64,000 nt of DNA. It comes from Capra hircus (lineage: Eukaryota > Chordata > Mammalia > Artiodactyla > Bovidae). Below are positions 23,687-34,806 of the stretch, in pieces. Both the position numbers and the translations under genes were made by a program. Location of the stretch: the NCBI RefSeq assembly GCF_001704415.2, contig NC_030816.1, forward strand, positions 83,578,713-83,642,712, in the 5' to 3' direction. The number at the start of each line of letters is the position of its first letter. Position 1 is the stretch's first letter. The notes below the pieces were generated by a model. The model saw only the letters and a list, made by a program, of their open reading frames with translations. It did no database searches and had not been told where the DNA came from.

Positions 23687-24265
23687 GTAAGGCCTGCCAA
23701 GGCCTCCAGTGGCTCCCCGACCCCTCCCTGACCTCCCCCTCCCCCCCACACACGCGGTCCACGTGTTTTTGCCATGTTGGCCAGTGGCTGCAAGGAAAGG
23801 GGAAACTCTCGTAGTGCTCAACCTGAACACATTCTTTGTCCGTTCTTCTTCAAGGTTTTCTAACTGTGATGGCAGCTAAATTCTTAATATTCAGGTCGTT
23901 TCTACTCTTTTGGCTCTTCTGCAGAAAGCGTGGCACTGGGAATGTTGCGCCTCTGGCATTTGGATGGTTTCCTCCAGTTGAGTTTCTGGCAGTTGTGCCC
24001 AGGTGGCATAAATGCACTCCTGGCTCTTGATTCTCCTTCCAGCTGCTTTCTAGAAGGTCTCCCTCAACTGCACATGTCCACGTGGTGTTGTCCACGGGGC
24101 TCCTCTCACCTTCGGCCGTCCCCGAGTCCCTGACCCTGTCTGCCTTGGTCGGATCTCAGCAGGAGCTGGCGCTTGCCAGCCTTCCCCTTCCTCCCCCTGC
24201 TGGGGTTTCGGGGGTGGTTAGACGAGGTCTCAGGTGGGCCCACTGTCCCTGCGGTGTCCCGGCAG

Positions 24266-24673
24266 GTGAACAAGGAGGAGGAGGCCGACGAGAACGAGAC
24301 TGAGTGGCTGATGGAGGAGGTCCAGCCGCCGGCGCCACGGCCCGGGAAGGAGAGTCAGGAGAACGGGCATGTGGCCGCCAAGTCGGTGAGAGCTGCCGAC
24401 GCGCTCAGTGCCCTGCACGGCGACGAGCAGGACAGCGAGGACGAGGTCCTGACGCTGCCCGAGGTGAAGGTGCGCCCGCCGGGCCGGGCACCCGGCGCCG
24501 AAGGTGGCCCCCCGCTGCGGCCGCTGCCGCGCAAGGCACCCCTGCCACCTCGGGCGGATGACCGGGTGGGGCTGGTGCGCGGGGAGCCGGCGCGCCGGGG
24601 GCGGCCCCGCGCGGCGGCCGCGCCCATCAGCGCCTTCCACGACGACAGCGACGAGGACCTCCTGCATGTCTAG
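24266..24673 (+). CDS. IGF2R: IGF2R exon 48 (tail and stop codon)
   Basis: Residues 940-1074 and TAG at 24,671-24,673. In order it carries WLM (retromer-type motif), the PPAPRPGKE segment that resembles the TIP47-binding region, the acidic cluster DSEDEVL (a casein kinase 2 type site), and the C-terminal DDSDEDLLHV acidic-dileucine signal bound by GGA adaptors. Between EVKV and DDRVGLVRGE lies a proline- and arginine-rich stretch, including RPLPRKAPLPPR, which is unlike the human tail as I recall it. The exon is visibly CpG-dense. The acceptor is cccggcag. Confidence 0.97.
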   Translation: MNKEEEADENETEWLMEEVQPPAPRPGKESQENGHVAAKSVRAADALSALHGDEQDSEDEVLTLPEVKVRPPGRAPGAEGGPPLRPLPRKAPLPPRADDRVGLVRGEPARRGRPRAAAAPISAFHDDSDEDLLHV

Positions 24674-25453
24674 GCTCACGCGCGCCGCTTCCGACCAAAT
24701 CCGATGGGACTCCGTGATGCTTCTGTCCTTGGCCTTTAACGAAAACTGTCCAAAAAAGGGAAGAGTGTTGGTGGTGAGGGAGGAGGGGGGCGCCCCTCTC
24801 CATGGGCGCAGGGGTCGGGGAGGCGTGGCCGCTGATGGCGGTGCACGCCCCGGGTTTGTCCCCAGCCCTCGTCTTGAGCGTGGCCACCGTGCGCTTCTTA
24901 AAGGCGCCGCGGCCGGACGCGTCTTGGGACCGAGGGCTGCGTTTGAGGAAGACCCTTGCTGCTTTAGGCCCTGTAGGGTATTTGATCATTATATTTTAGC
25001 ATTTAATTCTCTTCTCCTATTTATTGACTTTTGACAATTACTCAGGTTTGCGAAAAAGAAAAAAGAAAAAAAAAAAAAAACCACCAACAGTTTTTTCCTG
25101 CCGGCAGGGGGTAACCTTTCCTGTCCATTCTTTAAGCAGGGGGAGGCTGTGGGCATGCTCAGACGCTTTGAACTGGTCCATGATGTATCCTCTCAGTTAG
25201 ACTCCACCGCTCTGTCTCTTTTCCCTTTTGCTTCTGTGGCGTCAGGGCACATGGGTGTGTGCGTGCGCACATGCGTGGGTCCGCAGTTGCCTGGGCTGTG
25301 GAGGGGGTGCCGCCCGCTCTCTGCCTCTCGAGTCAGTAACAGCTGCAGCCTTTCTTTTTTTTTGCATGATGTCTTCGATCCCAGGTGCACAGAGCACATT
25401 TATCAGTATTTCTCTCGCCAGCTGGTGAAGTCAAACAACCCACCCAAAGATTG

Positions 25454-25454
<1 letters not shown>

Positions 25455-25482
<28 letters not shown>
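25455..25482 (+). repeat. (TG)14 in the IGF2R 3' UTR
   Basis: Fourteen uninterrupted TG units, followed by further alternating purine-pyrimidine sequence. In the mRNA this becomes a (UG)n tract, a class of sequence known to bind TDP-43 and CELF proteins. Confidence 0.95.
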
Positions 25483-25484
<2 letters not shown>

Positions 25485-26059
25485 CGTGCACACATGTGCC
25501 TATGTGCTCACATGTGTGTCCGAGAGAATGGAGTTGAGATGTCAGATTTTTTTCCAGACTTGGGGTGTAGGTCTCACCTCTTCAGGTTCTCATGATACCA
25601 CCTTTACTGTGCTTATTTTTTTAAGAAAAAAAAAAAAAGTGTCTATCGACCATTCGACCTATAAGAAGCCTTAATTTGCACAGTGCGTGACTCATGGAAG
25701 TTGCATGAAAGCCAGTGGGCCAGGCTCTCGCCCCCAGCCTTGCACTTGGATTCCCGCCCCGGCACGGCCGATATCGGCCGCCCGGTCCGCAGGACGGGAG
25801 CGGGGACCGCGTCCTTCCCCGGCTGTTGGCGCCTTTCTCTGAAGTGTTTAACGAATGACTTTTCTGGCATTTATAGAGCTGTATATAGACTCAGTGGTAT
25901 TCATATCCTGGAAAGCCAACCAACCCGCAGGGTTCCTGGGTTTGTACTCTCGTTTGGCTAGCTTATTTGATTTCAACATGAGTGTATTTTTAAAAATTGA
26001 TTTCTTTCCTCATTTTTTTTCAATCAAATTTACTGTAATATAAGGTATTCAACGATTTG

Positions 26060-26065
26060 AATAAA
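26060..26065 (+). promoter_or_regulatory. IGF2R: Poly(A) signal AATAAA of IGF2R
   Basis: A canonical hexamer in an AT-rich context. A G/T-rich stretch (GGGTGGTCCTGCTTTCTG) begins about 25 bp downstream and could serve as the downstream element. It gives a 3' UTR of about 1.4 kb, in line with mammalian IGF2R. Confidence 0.85.
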
Positions 26066-27780
26066 AGATAAATTATTAACTGGGTGGTCCTGCTTTCTGC
26101 CCTTGAGTGAAAAGCCCCTGAGTTTGTCCGATACCCTCTCTGCATCTCCTGTTGCATTCCAGAAACAGTCGTGTCCGGGTGTCGGCCGACCCTTCACACG
26201 TGTCCCCAAGTCTCCCCGAGTGTAGATGCTCACTCAAGGCCCACGGGGGGCCTCTGTCAGCTTCACCCACACCTGGTTTTTCCTCCTTCCGAGAAAGCAG
26301 ATCTTAGGATATTTATTTGTTTTTTACCAAAACAGCCACCATGAGTGCAGATCCCACAATCCTGGTATACAGCCCAGGCTTACATGGAGCTGGGAGAGGG
26401 CTTCTCTTGCATGAATCTGGTTTCCATCTGAAATGACCGACTAGTAACTAGAGCTTCCCGGATGTTACTATGAAGACAGACCAAGCAGGGAGTATGATGT
26501 CTGACTATAGACTTATCGGAGTCAGCGTCCATCCTTTCTGCTCATATTCTGATTATTTCCAACCGGAGAGACTGTTTTCCTCTTGAGGACTTTAAAGCAT
26601 CTCTCTCAAGACAGACACTCTGGGGTCTTATATAAAGGTTTACGTTGTGAGCCCACGGTTGCTGGTTCTCAGATGCTGTGTCCAGGAACCTGTTGTCCAG
26701 GCCACTCCCTTTTCTCTGTCCAGAGGGGTACTCGCGGGCCCTGTGGGTGAACGTGATGACTCTTCATTGGCACCTCGGCCATCTGCCCTGGTGGCCAGGT
26801 GTGCGGGGCACAGGGCAACAGGGAAGTGAACACACGTGTGAGGTGTTTGCTCACGCTGTTTTCTCCAGCACCTCGGTAATCTCTTCCCCTGAGCCCCTAC
26901 AAATAGACTCAGTCTGTGCCAACTGTGGTTGTAGGAAGTTTAGGAAAACGCTCCCCAACAGCAAGTAAATCTTTCATGAGTCTAATTTAGTTTCCTTTTA
27001 ACCAAGATTTTAAGCCCCACCTTTGTAGAGACTGTGTATTGAATGGCAGGGGGCTGGGATAAGTAGAAGGTTAGGACAGTGTAGGCAAACCCTGTGCCCA
27101 GGAAAATCCACACGAGAGTGGAGACCCAGCTCCCACCAAGAGCTTTCTAGATGCAGCTGCCTGCTTTCCACCAACCTGTGACACACGCTGGCCACGACCA
27201 CCTTCAGGGAGGTCGATGGCCACCCCAGGGGGTCATCTAGAAAGAATTCTTCCATCCCTTTGCACCAGTTCAAGAGGTAGGCGTGGAGGACATGGAGGTC
27301 TTACCTTTCTTCCGGGGTCAGGTCACCAGCGGGTAGTGTGCCTTGGGGTGGAGGTCAGGTTAGATTGATTAGAAACCCCTTCACCAGCTTTGGAGAATCC
27401 CCATGACCCAGAGGGACATGACTTCTTACTTCTGCAGATGAACTTGGCCGATGGGGAGTTGGCAGCTCAAGGGTGGCTGAAAGTGTTGTGCCTCCCGGGA
27501 GGGTGGGTCACTGCATGAATCCTGGGCAGGGCGGTCCTGCAGCTCCTCTCCAGGCTGCACGGACCCCGAGGCAGGGAGCTGGGTGTTTGGGGAGAGTGGC
27601 CAGAGGTGCTGGGGAGGTAAGGCTGGAGCGTTGTCATGGAGCTTGAAGAGCCCCGTGACAGTCACTGTTGTTCCCATTCTGGGGGAAGTGAACTGTTTTC
27701 CCTAAAGATGCAGGGGAAGGCCAAAGTCAGGCTGTGAGTTATTACTCACATTTCTTTGCTTCCTCCTGGTAGTGAGCTAT

Positions 27781-28090
27781 GGGCTTCCCTGGCAGCTCAG
27801 TTGGTAAAGAATCTACCTGCAATGCAGAAGACCCCAGTTTGATTCCCAGGTCAGGAACATCCCCTGGAGAAGGGAAAGGCTACCTACTCCAGTATTCTTG
27901 GGCTTCCCTGGTGGCTCAGCTGATAAAGAATCTGCCTGCAATGTGGGAGACCTGGGTTTGGTCCCTGGGTTGGGAAGATCCCCTGGGGAAGAGAAAGGCT
28001 ACCCACTGCAGTATTCTGGCCTGGAGAACTCCGTGGACTGTATAGCCCATGGGGTCATGAAGAGTTGGACACGACTGAGCGCCTTTCACT
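27781..28090 (+). repeat. Dimeric Bov-tA-type SINE
   Basis: Two successive heads: GGGCTTCCCTGGCAGCTCAG at about 27,781 and GGGCTTCCCTGGTGGCTCAG at about 27,899. The first unit stops at the CCAGTATTCTT core and only the second carries the full 3' part. This is the dimeric form of the family. Confidence 0.92.
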
Positions 28091-29397
28091 CCCTTTCTTT
28101 ACTTCTTATGGTATTTTGGGCAATTAGTGAATCAAGTTCAATGAAGTTTACTTATACTGTTATTTTGATACAGAGTGAGAGGAAAACAGAACTGAACAAA
28201 TGGTCCCGTCACCCCTGGACAGGGTGAGAGTGTCAGGGGTCACCTGGTGGCAGCTCTGGGGACCTCCTTAGGGGAAGCATCCCGAGAGCAGGCCTCACTC
28301 CCCCAGAGCAGCGCTGAGTCACGGGGTGGAGGGGAGCGGATGCCATGAGGGGCGGGTCCCAGGCAGGCCCTGTGACCCTTGGCTTCAGATTAAAGAAATG
28401 AAATTGACGAAATGTACCAGGCAAAGAACTTTATTCCCTGAATCACGTGAACGTGAGCTGCTTCCATGATGCCTTGGGATGTCACCACCCCTGCTGCCCC
28501 CTCAAACAACACGCATGGACCCTCGAGCTGTGGTGCCTCCGGCCTGCTGGTTGTCATGGGAACACTTTTCACTAGGAGGGCCCCACTCAGAATCCTGCCC
28601 CATTCAGTTGCCCTGTCTTGAGTTTCCCTCCGTCGGGGAAGTTGGCGTTTGACTTTCGTGACCCTGACGTGAGGTCGCCCTCCTCACCCACGATCACCCT
28701 CTGCCGCCCCTGACGAGCGCCCTCCCCTCAGGGCTGGCCTTGCCCAGCCCACTGCTGTCCCGCTCTGCCCACCTTGTGGCTTTCGGACTCCTGCCGCAAG
28801 CACCGGGGAAGGGGCTCAGGATGAAAGAAGGCATGCTTGAGCGCGTTTTGACTGCCGCGTTGTCTCATACAGCCACACTCCCCACAGGGACCCCCGCACG
28901 GAACACGTGTTCTGTGTGGCTTTTGACAGAGGTTCTGCAAACACTGGAGAGGACTTAGGTTTAAGAAAGTTTGGAAAAGCCTGAATTTAAAGGGAAATGA
29001 CCTTTCTTGGTACAAGGCAGAAGGTCTTTTGAAGGAGAGATGGCTGAGTGCACATGAAGTCAGACTAGGGAGCGTGGCCGGCGAGTCTCCTAGCAGAGGA
29101 GCGGCACACAGTGGTCCCTGGGACCTGGGGGTGTGTGGACGGCCCACCAGGGATGCTGTCACGGTGGGCGGGGCTCTATGGTTCCCCGGCAGGTCCCATG
29201 GAGCAGGATTGTGGTGGACTCTGCAAGGGCACACAGATGATTAACAATGACGATGGCCAGGTGGGCCCCATCTGCCTCTCACCTGCCTTCCTCAGAGGAA
29301 GGCTTTGCTCCCTGCCCCCACCATTTGTGTCCCCTCAACACCACTCTCCTTGGGGTCAAAGTCCCCGAGAAACCTACCCTCAGCCCTGATGCTGAAG

Positions 29398-29480
29398 CGC
29401 AGTTGACCCTTGAGCAGCACAGGTTTGAACTGCACAGATCCACCTAGATGCAGGTTTTTTTTCAGTAAATAGCGTGGTAC
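29398..29480 (+). repeat. Possible Tigger/pogo-type DNA transposon fragment
   Basis: The stretch GCAGTTGACCCTTGAGCAGC and following TTTGAACTGCACAGATCCAC resemble the end of an old mammalian Tigger-class element. The assignment is from memory of the family consensus. Confidence 0.5.
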
Positions 29481-32400
29481 TGAAAAAATGGTTGACAAAA
29501 ATAAGGATATCACACGACACAGGACAATCAGATGAAACTAAAAATTTCTGTGTCCCTAAATGAAACTCTCTGGGGAGCCAGAAAGCTCGTGCCTTCATTT
29601 AGGTCTCATCCAGGGCGGTGTTAGCGTTTGGACTGAAGGGAACCCTCTGCAGAGACTAGACGGCCCAGAAGGGCCTCTCCACCCAGGCACTGACCACCGG
29701 GGCCTCTGTGGAAAAGCTCACCCACCGCCCCAGGCTTTCCTGATCCTCTCGGCCACACCCGGGACAGGAGGGAGGGTGAGTGTTGGCCCATTTTACAGGC
29801 ATGAACGTTAAGGCTTAGCAGATGTGTGGTGTACTGATGGAGGTGGGATCTAAATGACTCTAAAGCCCCTCCCTGCCTGTGTGCTGTCCGCACGCTCTGT
29901 GGACGTCTCCCGTCCCCTCGGTCAAGGGAAGGCCGTCCTTCCAGAGGCTCGGGCCAAACGCCTGGCACCTCTGGACCTCTCGCTGGCTCTCACACCCCAC
30001 ATCAAGCCCATCAGCACATCCTCCCACCTCCACCTGCAATCACACCCTGAATGCGTTTCTCTCCAGCCCTGCTGGTGCCATCTGGTCCAGCCCCCCGGGC
30101 CCAGCTGGGCAGTGGCAGCTTCCCCGTGCTTGGCTCAGACGGCCTTGAGGGGCTGCCCTCACCCCTGGATGAAGCCCCGGTCCTGCGGGGCCCTGTGTCC
30201 AGGCCCGAGGCCCCTCTGGCCTCAGTCCTGCTCCCTTGGCTTGGCTCTGTGGCTGCCCCACGGGCCTCCTTGCTCAGTCTGCCCAGCCCCTGCTTTTTCC
30301 TCTCTCTGGAACGTTTGTCCTCCAGTTCCCACCCCCAGAGCTCATTCTCCTGTCTCCCTCGAGGCTCAGCATCCCAGAGGCCACCCCTGACCGTTGGTCC
30401 TTAAGGCTGCAGCCCCCACCCCTTCCTGCTCGAGATTGCCGTGGCACTTCCTACCTGCGAAGACACCGTCTCCCTGCTTCCCTCGCTGAGCTCGGATCGC
30501 TACCCTAAGATGCTGGTTCCTCTGTTCAAGGCTCTGTTCTCCCTGCCAAGAGCAGGGCCTGGCAGACCGCAGGAGCTCTGCTTTGCAGAGAGTGAGTGGG
30601 TGGGTGGGTTCCTTAGTGGGACAGGGTGGTGGGTAGCTGAGGCCCAAGCCAGGATCTCTCGGACAAGGTTTCAGAACAGTGTCTGGAGGCTGGTCCTGGA
30701 ATGTTCTCACCTCATCTGGAAAAGAGCTGATGCTCGTGTCCTCCCTGGCCTCTGCCGATGTTGCTGGGCCAGCCCCCAACCCCCAGAGACCCCCAGCCCC
30801 AGGGGTGGCATCTGTAGGCACTGGGCCCTGGCGCTCTGGGGGCAGGGCGGGTAAGTCAGGATGTAGTGATGCTTCTGTGTCCAGGTCCCGGGACAGGCGG
30901 GGACAAAGAGGACTGTTACAGCAGGTGAGGCAGACACAGAACATGGAGGACAATCCCAGTCCCTGGAGGAAGTGGAAGTAGAAGACTTCTGCCGAGAAAA
31001 ATTGGCAGAACATCAGGCAAGGCCTTGTACAGTAAGCGCTGTGGGCAAACCCCGGCATCTACACTAAGACACAGCTCAATAAATCATCCTCAACCATCGA
31101 AAAAAAACAAACAACTGATTGAGGCCTGGGAGGAGGAAGCACTCTGCCCAGCAGCCTTCCGTGTCAGGACTTTGGGGCGGAAAACGCAGACCCAGCAGAG
31201 CCAGCCTGACTTCGGGAAGGAGCTTGAGGTGCAGGGAACGCACTTGGCCCCTAAGACAAGCTTCGCCCCCAAGGGCCTGGCTGGAGCCTCACCACGGGCT
31301 CCCATGCTGTTCCCACGCCTCTGGTGGCTTCCGTGCTCCCCACTGGAGTTAATGCCTGTCCCCTGATGGCCTCGTGGAGCCATGCTGCCTTGGAAGAAGG
31401 TTCCAGGGTCACCGGGGGACCCCTCAGGACAGCACAGAGAGGGAAACAGCAACCCTGGGGCCAGGTCCGGGACAGCCACGGCCCGCCAACCACCATGTCC
31501 CCAGCTCAGCCCAGCGGGAGGGGCGCCCTGTGATGGCAGGAGCTTTGGGGCCACAGGGTGGGAGGCAGGCCAGCCGATCTCCCCAAAGGCCTCCTGGAAA
31601 ATCAGCCCAGTCGTGTTGAAGTCAGTCCCCTGGGAGGTCATCCAGACCTAGGGAATCCCTGGTGGCTGGGCTTTCATTCTGCAGCTCTGGGCTTGCCCCG
31701 AATGCCTGTTCCTTTTCTATCTTCCCAGAGGGGAGCCCGGCCTCTGTCCTTAACTTCAGGAGGTCCCAAGGCCTGGGGTGAACTGTCTTGCAACAAAGGA
31801 CATGTCTTGCACAAAATCTGTGTTTGGGGCTGCTGGGCGAGTTGAGCTGCAGCACAAGAGTCCTGGAAACACTGTCACTGGTCACTAGCCCTGCGGCTTT
31901 CAGTGAATTGATTTCTTAAGAACTGGCCAAGAGCCAGTGGCATGACAGCGGATAAGGGCCTCAGTTTCTTGTCTCTAACATGCTTCTAACCTCGAGGGTT
32001 CTCATGGGATCACGTAGTGAATATCGTGCTCAGAGAGGAGTCTGGCCCATCACCCCCGATGCCATTGAGGATGGTGGCACTGGCCTTTCCTGGCGGCACT
32101 TACCCACCAGCCTGGGTCACTTCTGCAGTCTGGACCCCAGGATGACCGGCCACCCCCATGTGCCCCTGGCCGAGGGACTTGGAGACAGGGTCGGGGGGAG
32201 CCATGCAGAGCCGTGCACAGGTCTCCCTGCTCTGGGGTCCGAGGGGGAAAAGAGCTCTCAGGACACTGAGAGCAGGAGGGCAGCTCTGCCCAGACCTGGG
32301 TGGCTGCCGTCTCCTCGGGGAAGAGTGCATGGTGGGTCTGGGGCCCAGCCTGGGGAGTGGGTGCAGGGAGGGCCCTGCTTGCTTCCTCCCCACGAGCTGA

Positions 32401-32827
32401 GAGCAGGGCCTCAGCAGCTGGCCGCTTCCCAAGCTGAGGCTGCGAGGCAGGGGAGCCCTGTGTGTCCAGGGCCGCTTGTGGTGGAGAAATGCAGGGACTT
32501 CCTCGTGTGCAGGAAAACCCCGTTCTCCTTTCTCCCGTGAGTCCTCCTCACTCCTCTCCCAGGACACTTCACTTCAGATCACCGAATGCGGGGCTTTTGC
32601 CCACACCAGACACTTGCCTGCAATGCCAGCCAGGTGTCCCACAATTTAACCCACTTCTGACCCCCTCGGCCTGGAGAGAGCCTCAGACCCCACCGGTTAA
32701 GGGCTTGGTCCCATGAGACCATGCCCCCTCGATGCCAGTCACTATGGCAGGTGACCCACAGTTCTGCCTGACTTGGCTACAGATCAGGGTCCTCTGACCG
32801 CTTCCCTCTTTGGAGTAAACTAATTTG

Positions 32828-33037
32828 TGAGAAAGTGTTACCTGCTCAGTCGTGTCCCATTCTCTGCGACCCCATGGACTGTAGCCCACCAGACCCCTCT
32901 GTCCATGGGATTCTCCAGGCAAGAGTACTGGAGTGGGTTGCTGTTTCCTTCTCCAGGGGATCTTCCTGACCCAAGGATTGACCCCGGGTCTCCTGCACTG
33001 CAGGTGGATTCTTTATCAACTAAGCCACGGGGAAGCC
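32828..33037 (-). repeat. Bov-tA-type SINE, reverse
   Basis: Minus-strand copy, from CTGCTCAGTCGTGTCCCATT to AAGCCACGGGGAAGCC, in the intergenic spacer. Confidence 0.92.
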
Positions 33038-33373
33038 TCTGATTTGCTGGAGCAGCTCACAGAAGTCAGGGAAATGTTGACTTGTCCACCAGATTATTAG
33101 AGAATGTGGTGCAGCATCGGAGGAGCCAGGAGACGAGACACACAGGGCGGGGGTGAGGGGTGGGTCCCAGTGCAGGAGCTGCGGTCCCCACGGACCTGGG
33201 GTATGGATATGATTGCTCTGAACCCCAGGTAGTGGGGCTCTTATTCAGGCTTCACCCAATCGGCATGACCCATGACCGACCATTTCAGCCCTTTTTGCTC
33301 AAGAGAGTGGGGAGATGGGGCTGAAAGTTCCAAGTTTCTAATCACAGGCTTACCTGCAGGCAGGCACCCACCC

Positions 33374-33565
33374 AGAGTCTCTTTGTGATCCCGTGGACTG
33401 TAGCCCGCCAGGTTCCTCTGTCCATGGGATTCTCCAGGCAAGAACACTGGAGTGGGTTGCCACTTCCTTCTCCAGGGGAATCTTCCCCACCCAGGGATTG
33501 AGCCTGCATCTCCTGTGTCTGCATTGGCCGGCAGGTTCTTTACCGCTAGCGCCACCTGTGAAGAC
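33374..33565 (-). repeat. Bov-tA-type SINE, reverse
   Basis: Minus-strand copy, from TCTTTGTGATCCCGTGGACT to AGCGCCACCTGTGAAG. It lies about 1.2 kb upstream of the SLC22A1 coding start. Confidence 0.9.
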
Positions 33566-34773
33566 CCTAGCACACAATCATAGCTTGGTCTTACCCATGA
33601 CCAGGAGCCACCCACAAGCCCACCCAGAGTCACCTCGTTGAACAGAAGACACTCCTAGGAAGTGTCAAGGGTTTCAGGGGCCCAGTGCCAAGAACAGGGA
33701 GGGGTGATGAAGACACAGTTCTATTATCTCACTCAGGCAGGAAGGGCAGTGCCTGGCCTGGGTGAGCTGATGCCTTGGGGAGGTTTGCCCCCCTCCCCAC
33801 CCACTCCCCTCCCACCGCACCCCAGTCAGTGCTCAGCCCAAGTAGGGAAGTAGTTTGCAGAGCTGCAGCCTCCTCCTGTCTCACCAGAGCAGCTGGTGCA
33901 CCGCTGGGCTTGGGGCCAGCTCCCCGTGTCCACAGAGCAGAGAAGTGAGGGTCCCGGGAACGAGAGGGCACCCGGCACTCATTCGTCTGTTATCTGTCCC
34001 TCTTGCATGCGCGGAGAGGGGACCCAACCTTAATGTTCTGTGTCCTCCCAGGCTGCAGTCGGGGAGGGGGAGGTGTTCTCTGCCTGCGGCCCTTTGATCT
34101 TTTCTACCAGCATCTCTGCCCAGGAAACCCATCAGGATCTGTGCTCAGAGGGCCCCTGTGGCCCACTTTCCTGGGGATTCAGGGTGGGTGCATCACGGTC
34201 CAGCGGCCATGAGCCTGCCTGCGGACATAGTGATGCCAGGAGAAGTCCTTTGTGGGTCCCGAAGAAGGCAGCCGTTCTACCCTGGGACAAGGACGTAGGG
34301 AAGTGAGTCAGTCTGGGAAGCATGGCTCTCCCATCGCCCGTGGCCAGACCCTCGATGCACACTGCTTGAGACACCCCATCGTGAGTAGCAGGTCTGACAG
34401 CAGTGTGCTGTCCTTGTTTACCTGGATGATAAAAAAGCTTTCAAGAAGAGGATCTCTCTGGAAGAGCCTGAAAGAGATTGCTGGGAGGGTCACGGCCAGC
34501 TTCGCTCACTCCCTTGGCTCTGGGAACCCCGGTGCCACAGAATCAGGTCCTCAGCCCAGGTGACTTCCCCCAGCCCAGCAGTCTGACCAATCATCCTCCT
34601 ATCCCTGCCTGAAACCTGCCCTGCGGGTGAAAGATTGTTTCCAGCTGGTTGGCTTCCAAGGGTAGAAGCCAAGATGCTTAGACAGCAATTCAACTTCAGA
34701 CCAGCCCACTGCAGAGAAACCCACATAAGACCCTGACCCCGGGCCCCGTGGCTGCTGTGGTCCGCTCAGAGCG

Positions 34774-34806
34774 ATGTGCGTGGAGGCTCAGTCATGCTCA
34801 CCGTAG
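34774..34806 (+). other. Short upstream ORF overlapping the SLC22A1 start
   Basis: An ATG at 34,774 opens a 10-codon frame (MCVEAQSCSP) that ends at TAG 34,804-34,806, past the main ATG at 34,794 and in a different frame. G at -3 gives it a moderate initiation context. It matters only if the transcript starts upstream of 34,774, which I cannot see. Confidence 0.6.

Larger units (their letters stand above)
1..26083 (+). other. IGF2R: IGF2R gene, 3' part (exons 31-48 and 3' UTR)
   Basis: The gene encodes the cation-independent mannose-6-phosphate/IGF2 receptor, a type I membrane protein of the trans-Golgi network, endosomes and plasma membrane. It carries M6P-tagged hydrolases to lysosomes and degrades IGF2. 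Eighteen exons join in phase into 1,074 residues, so the roughly 1,420 N-terminal residues lie upstream. Residue numbers in the exon entries count from the first residue in this window. Introns over 300 bases hold the following: intron 31 one SINE; 32 a GC minisatellite; 35 a 2-kb CA satellite and a SINE; 36 two SINEs; 37 nothing recognised beyond a small diverged duplication near 11,165-11,255; 39 a SINE and (CA)n; 40 a SINE; 41 a TG-rich patch near 15,876-15,935; 42 a short GC-rich repeat; 44 L1 and SINE pieces, (TG)n and TTGG repeats; 43, 45, 46 and 47 nothing I recognise. Exon numbers assume 48 exons as in human. Confidence 0.97.
24674..26083 (+). other. IGF2R: IGF2R 3' UTR
   Basis: Sequence from the TAG stop to an expected cleavage site shortly after the AATAAA at 26,060. 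It contains an A-rich tract (25,052-25,080), a (TG)14 run (25,455-25,482), a second A run near 25,626-25,638 and a 16-bp perfect palindrome (25,765-25,780). I see no earlier AATAAA. The exact 3' end is inferred. Confidence 0.85.
26084..34680. other. Intergenic spacer between IGF2R and SLC22A1
   Basis: About 8.6 kb without a convincing gene. It holds three Bov-tA-type insertions (27,781-28,090; 32,828-33,037; 33,374-33,565), a possible Tigger-type DNA transposon end near 29,398-29,480, and old MIR/L2-like sequence (about 30,000-30,360 and 31,855-31,960, low confidence). Open frames here are GC-rich chance frames with no recognisable domain. Confidence 0.7.

Noticed and set aside
1..26083. AIRN lncRNA or the imprinting control region of IGF2R
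   Set aside because: In other mammals both map to intron 2 near the 5' end. This window begins around intron 30, and I see no matching evidence here.
27781..28090. tRNA-like sequences with GGTTCGATCCC-type B boxes in many places
   Set aside because: They are the tRNA-derived heads of Bov-tA and CHR-2 SINEs, degenerate and without an intact cloverleaf, so no tRNA gene is called.
29854..30390. 178-codon open frame in the intergenic spacer
   Set aside because: It is proline-, cysteine- and serine-rich with no recognisable domain. The DNA resembles an old interspersed repeat, and overlapping frames are equally open.
34776..34793. Alternative SLC22A1 start at GTG 34,776
   Set aside because: GTG is not a usual mammalian start, and the ATG at 34,794 matches the known OCT1 N-terminus.
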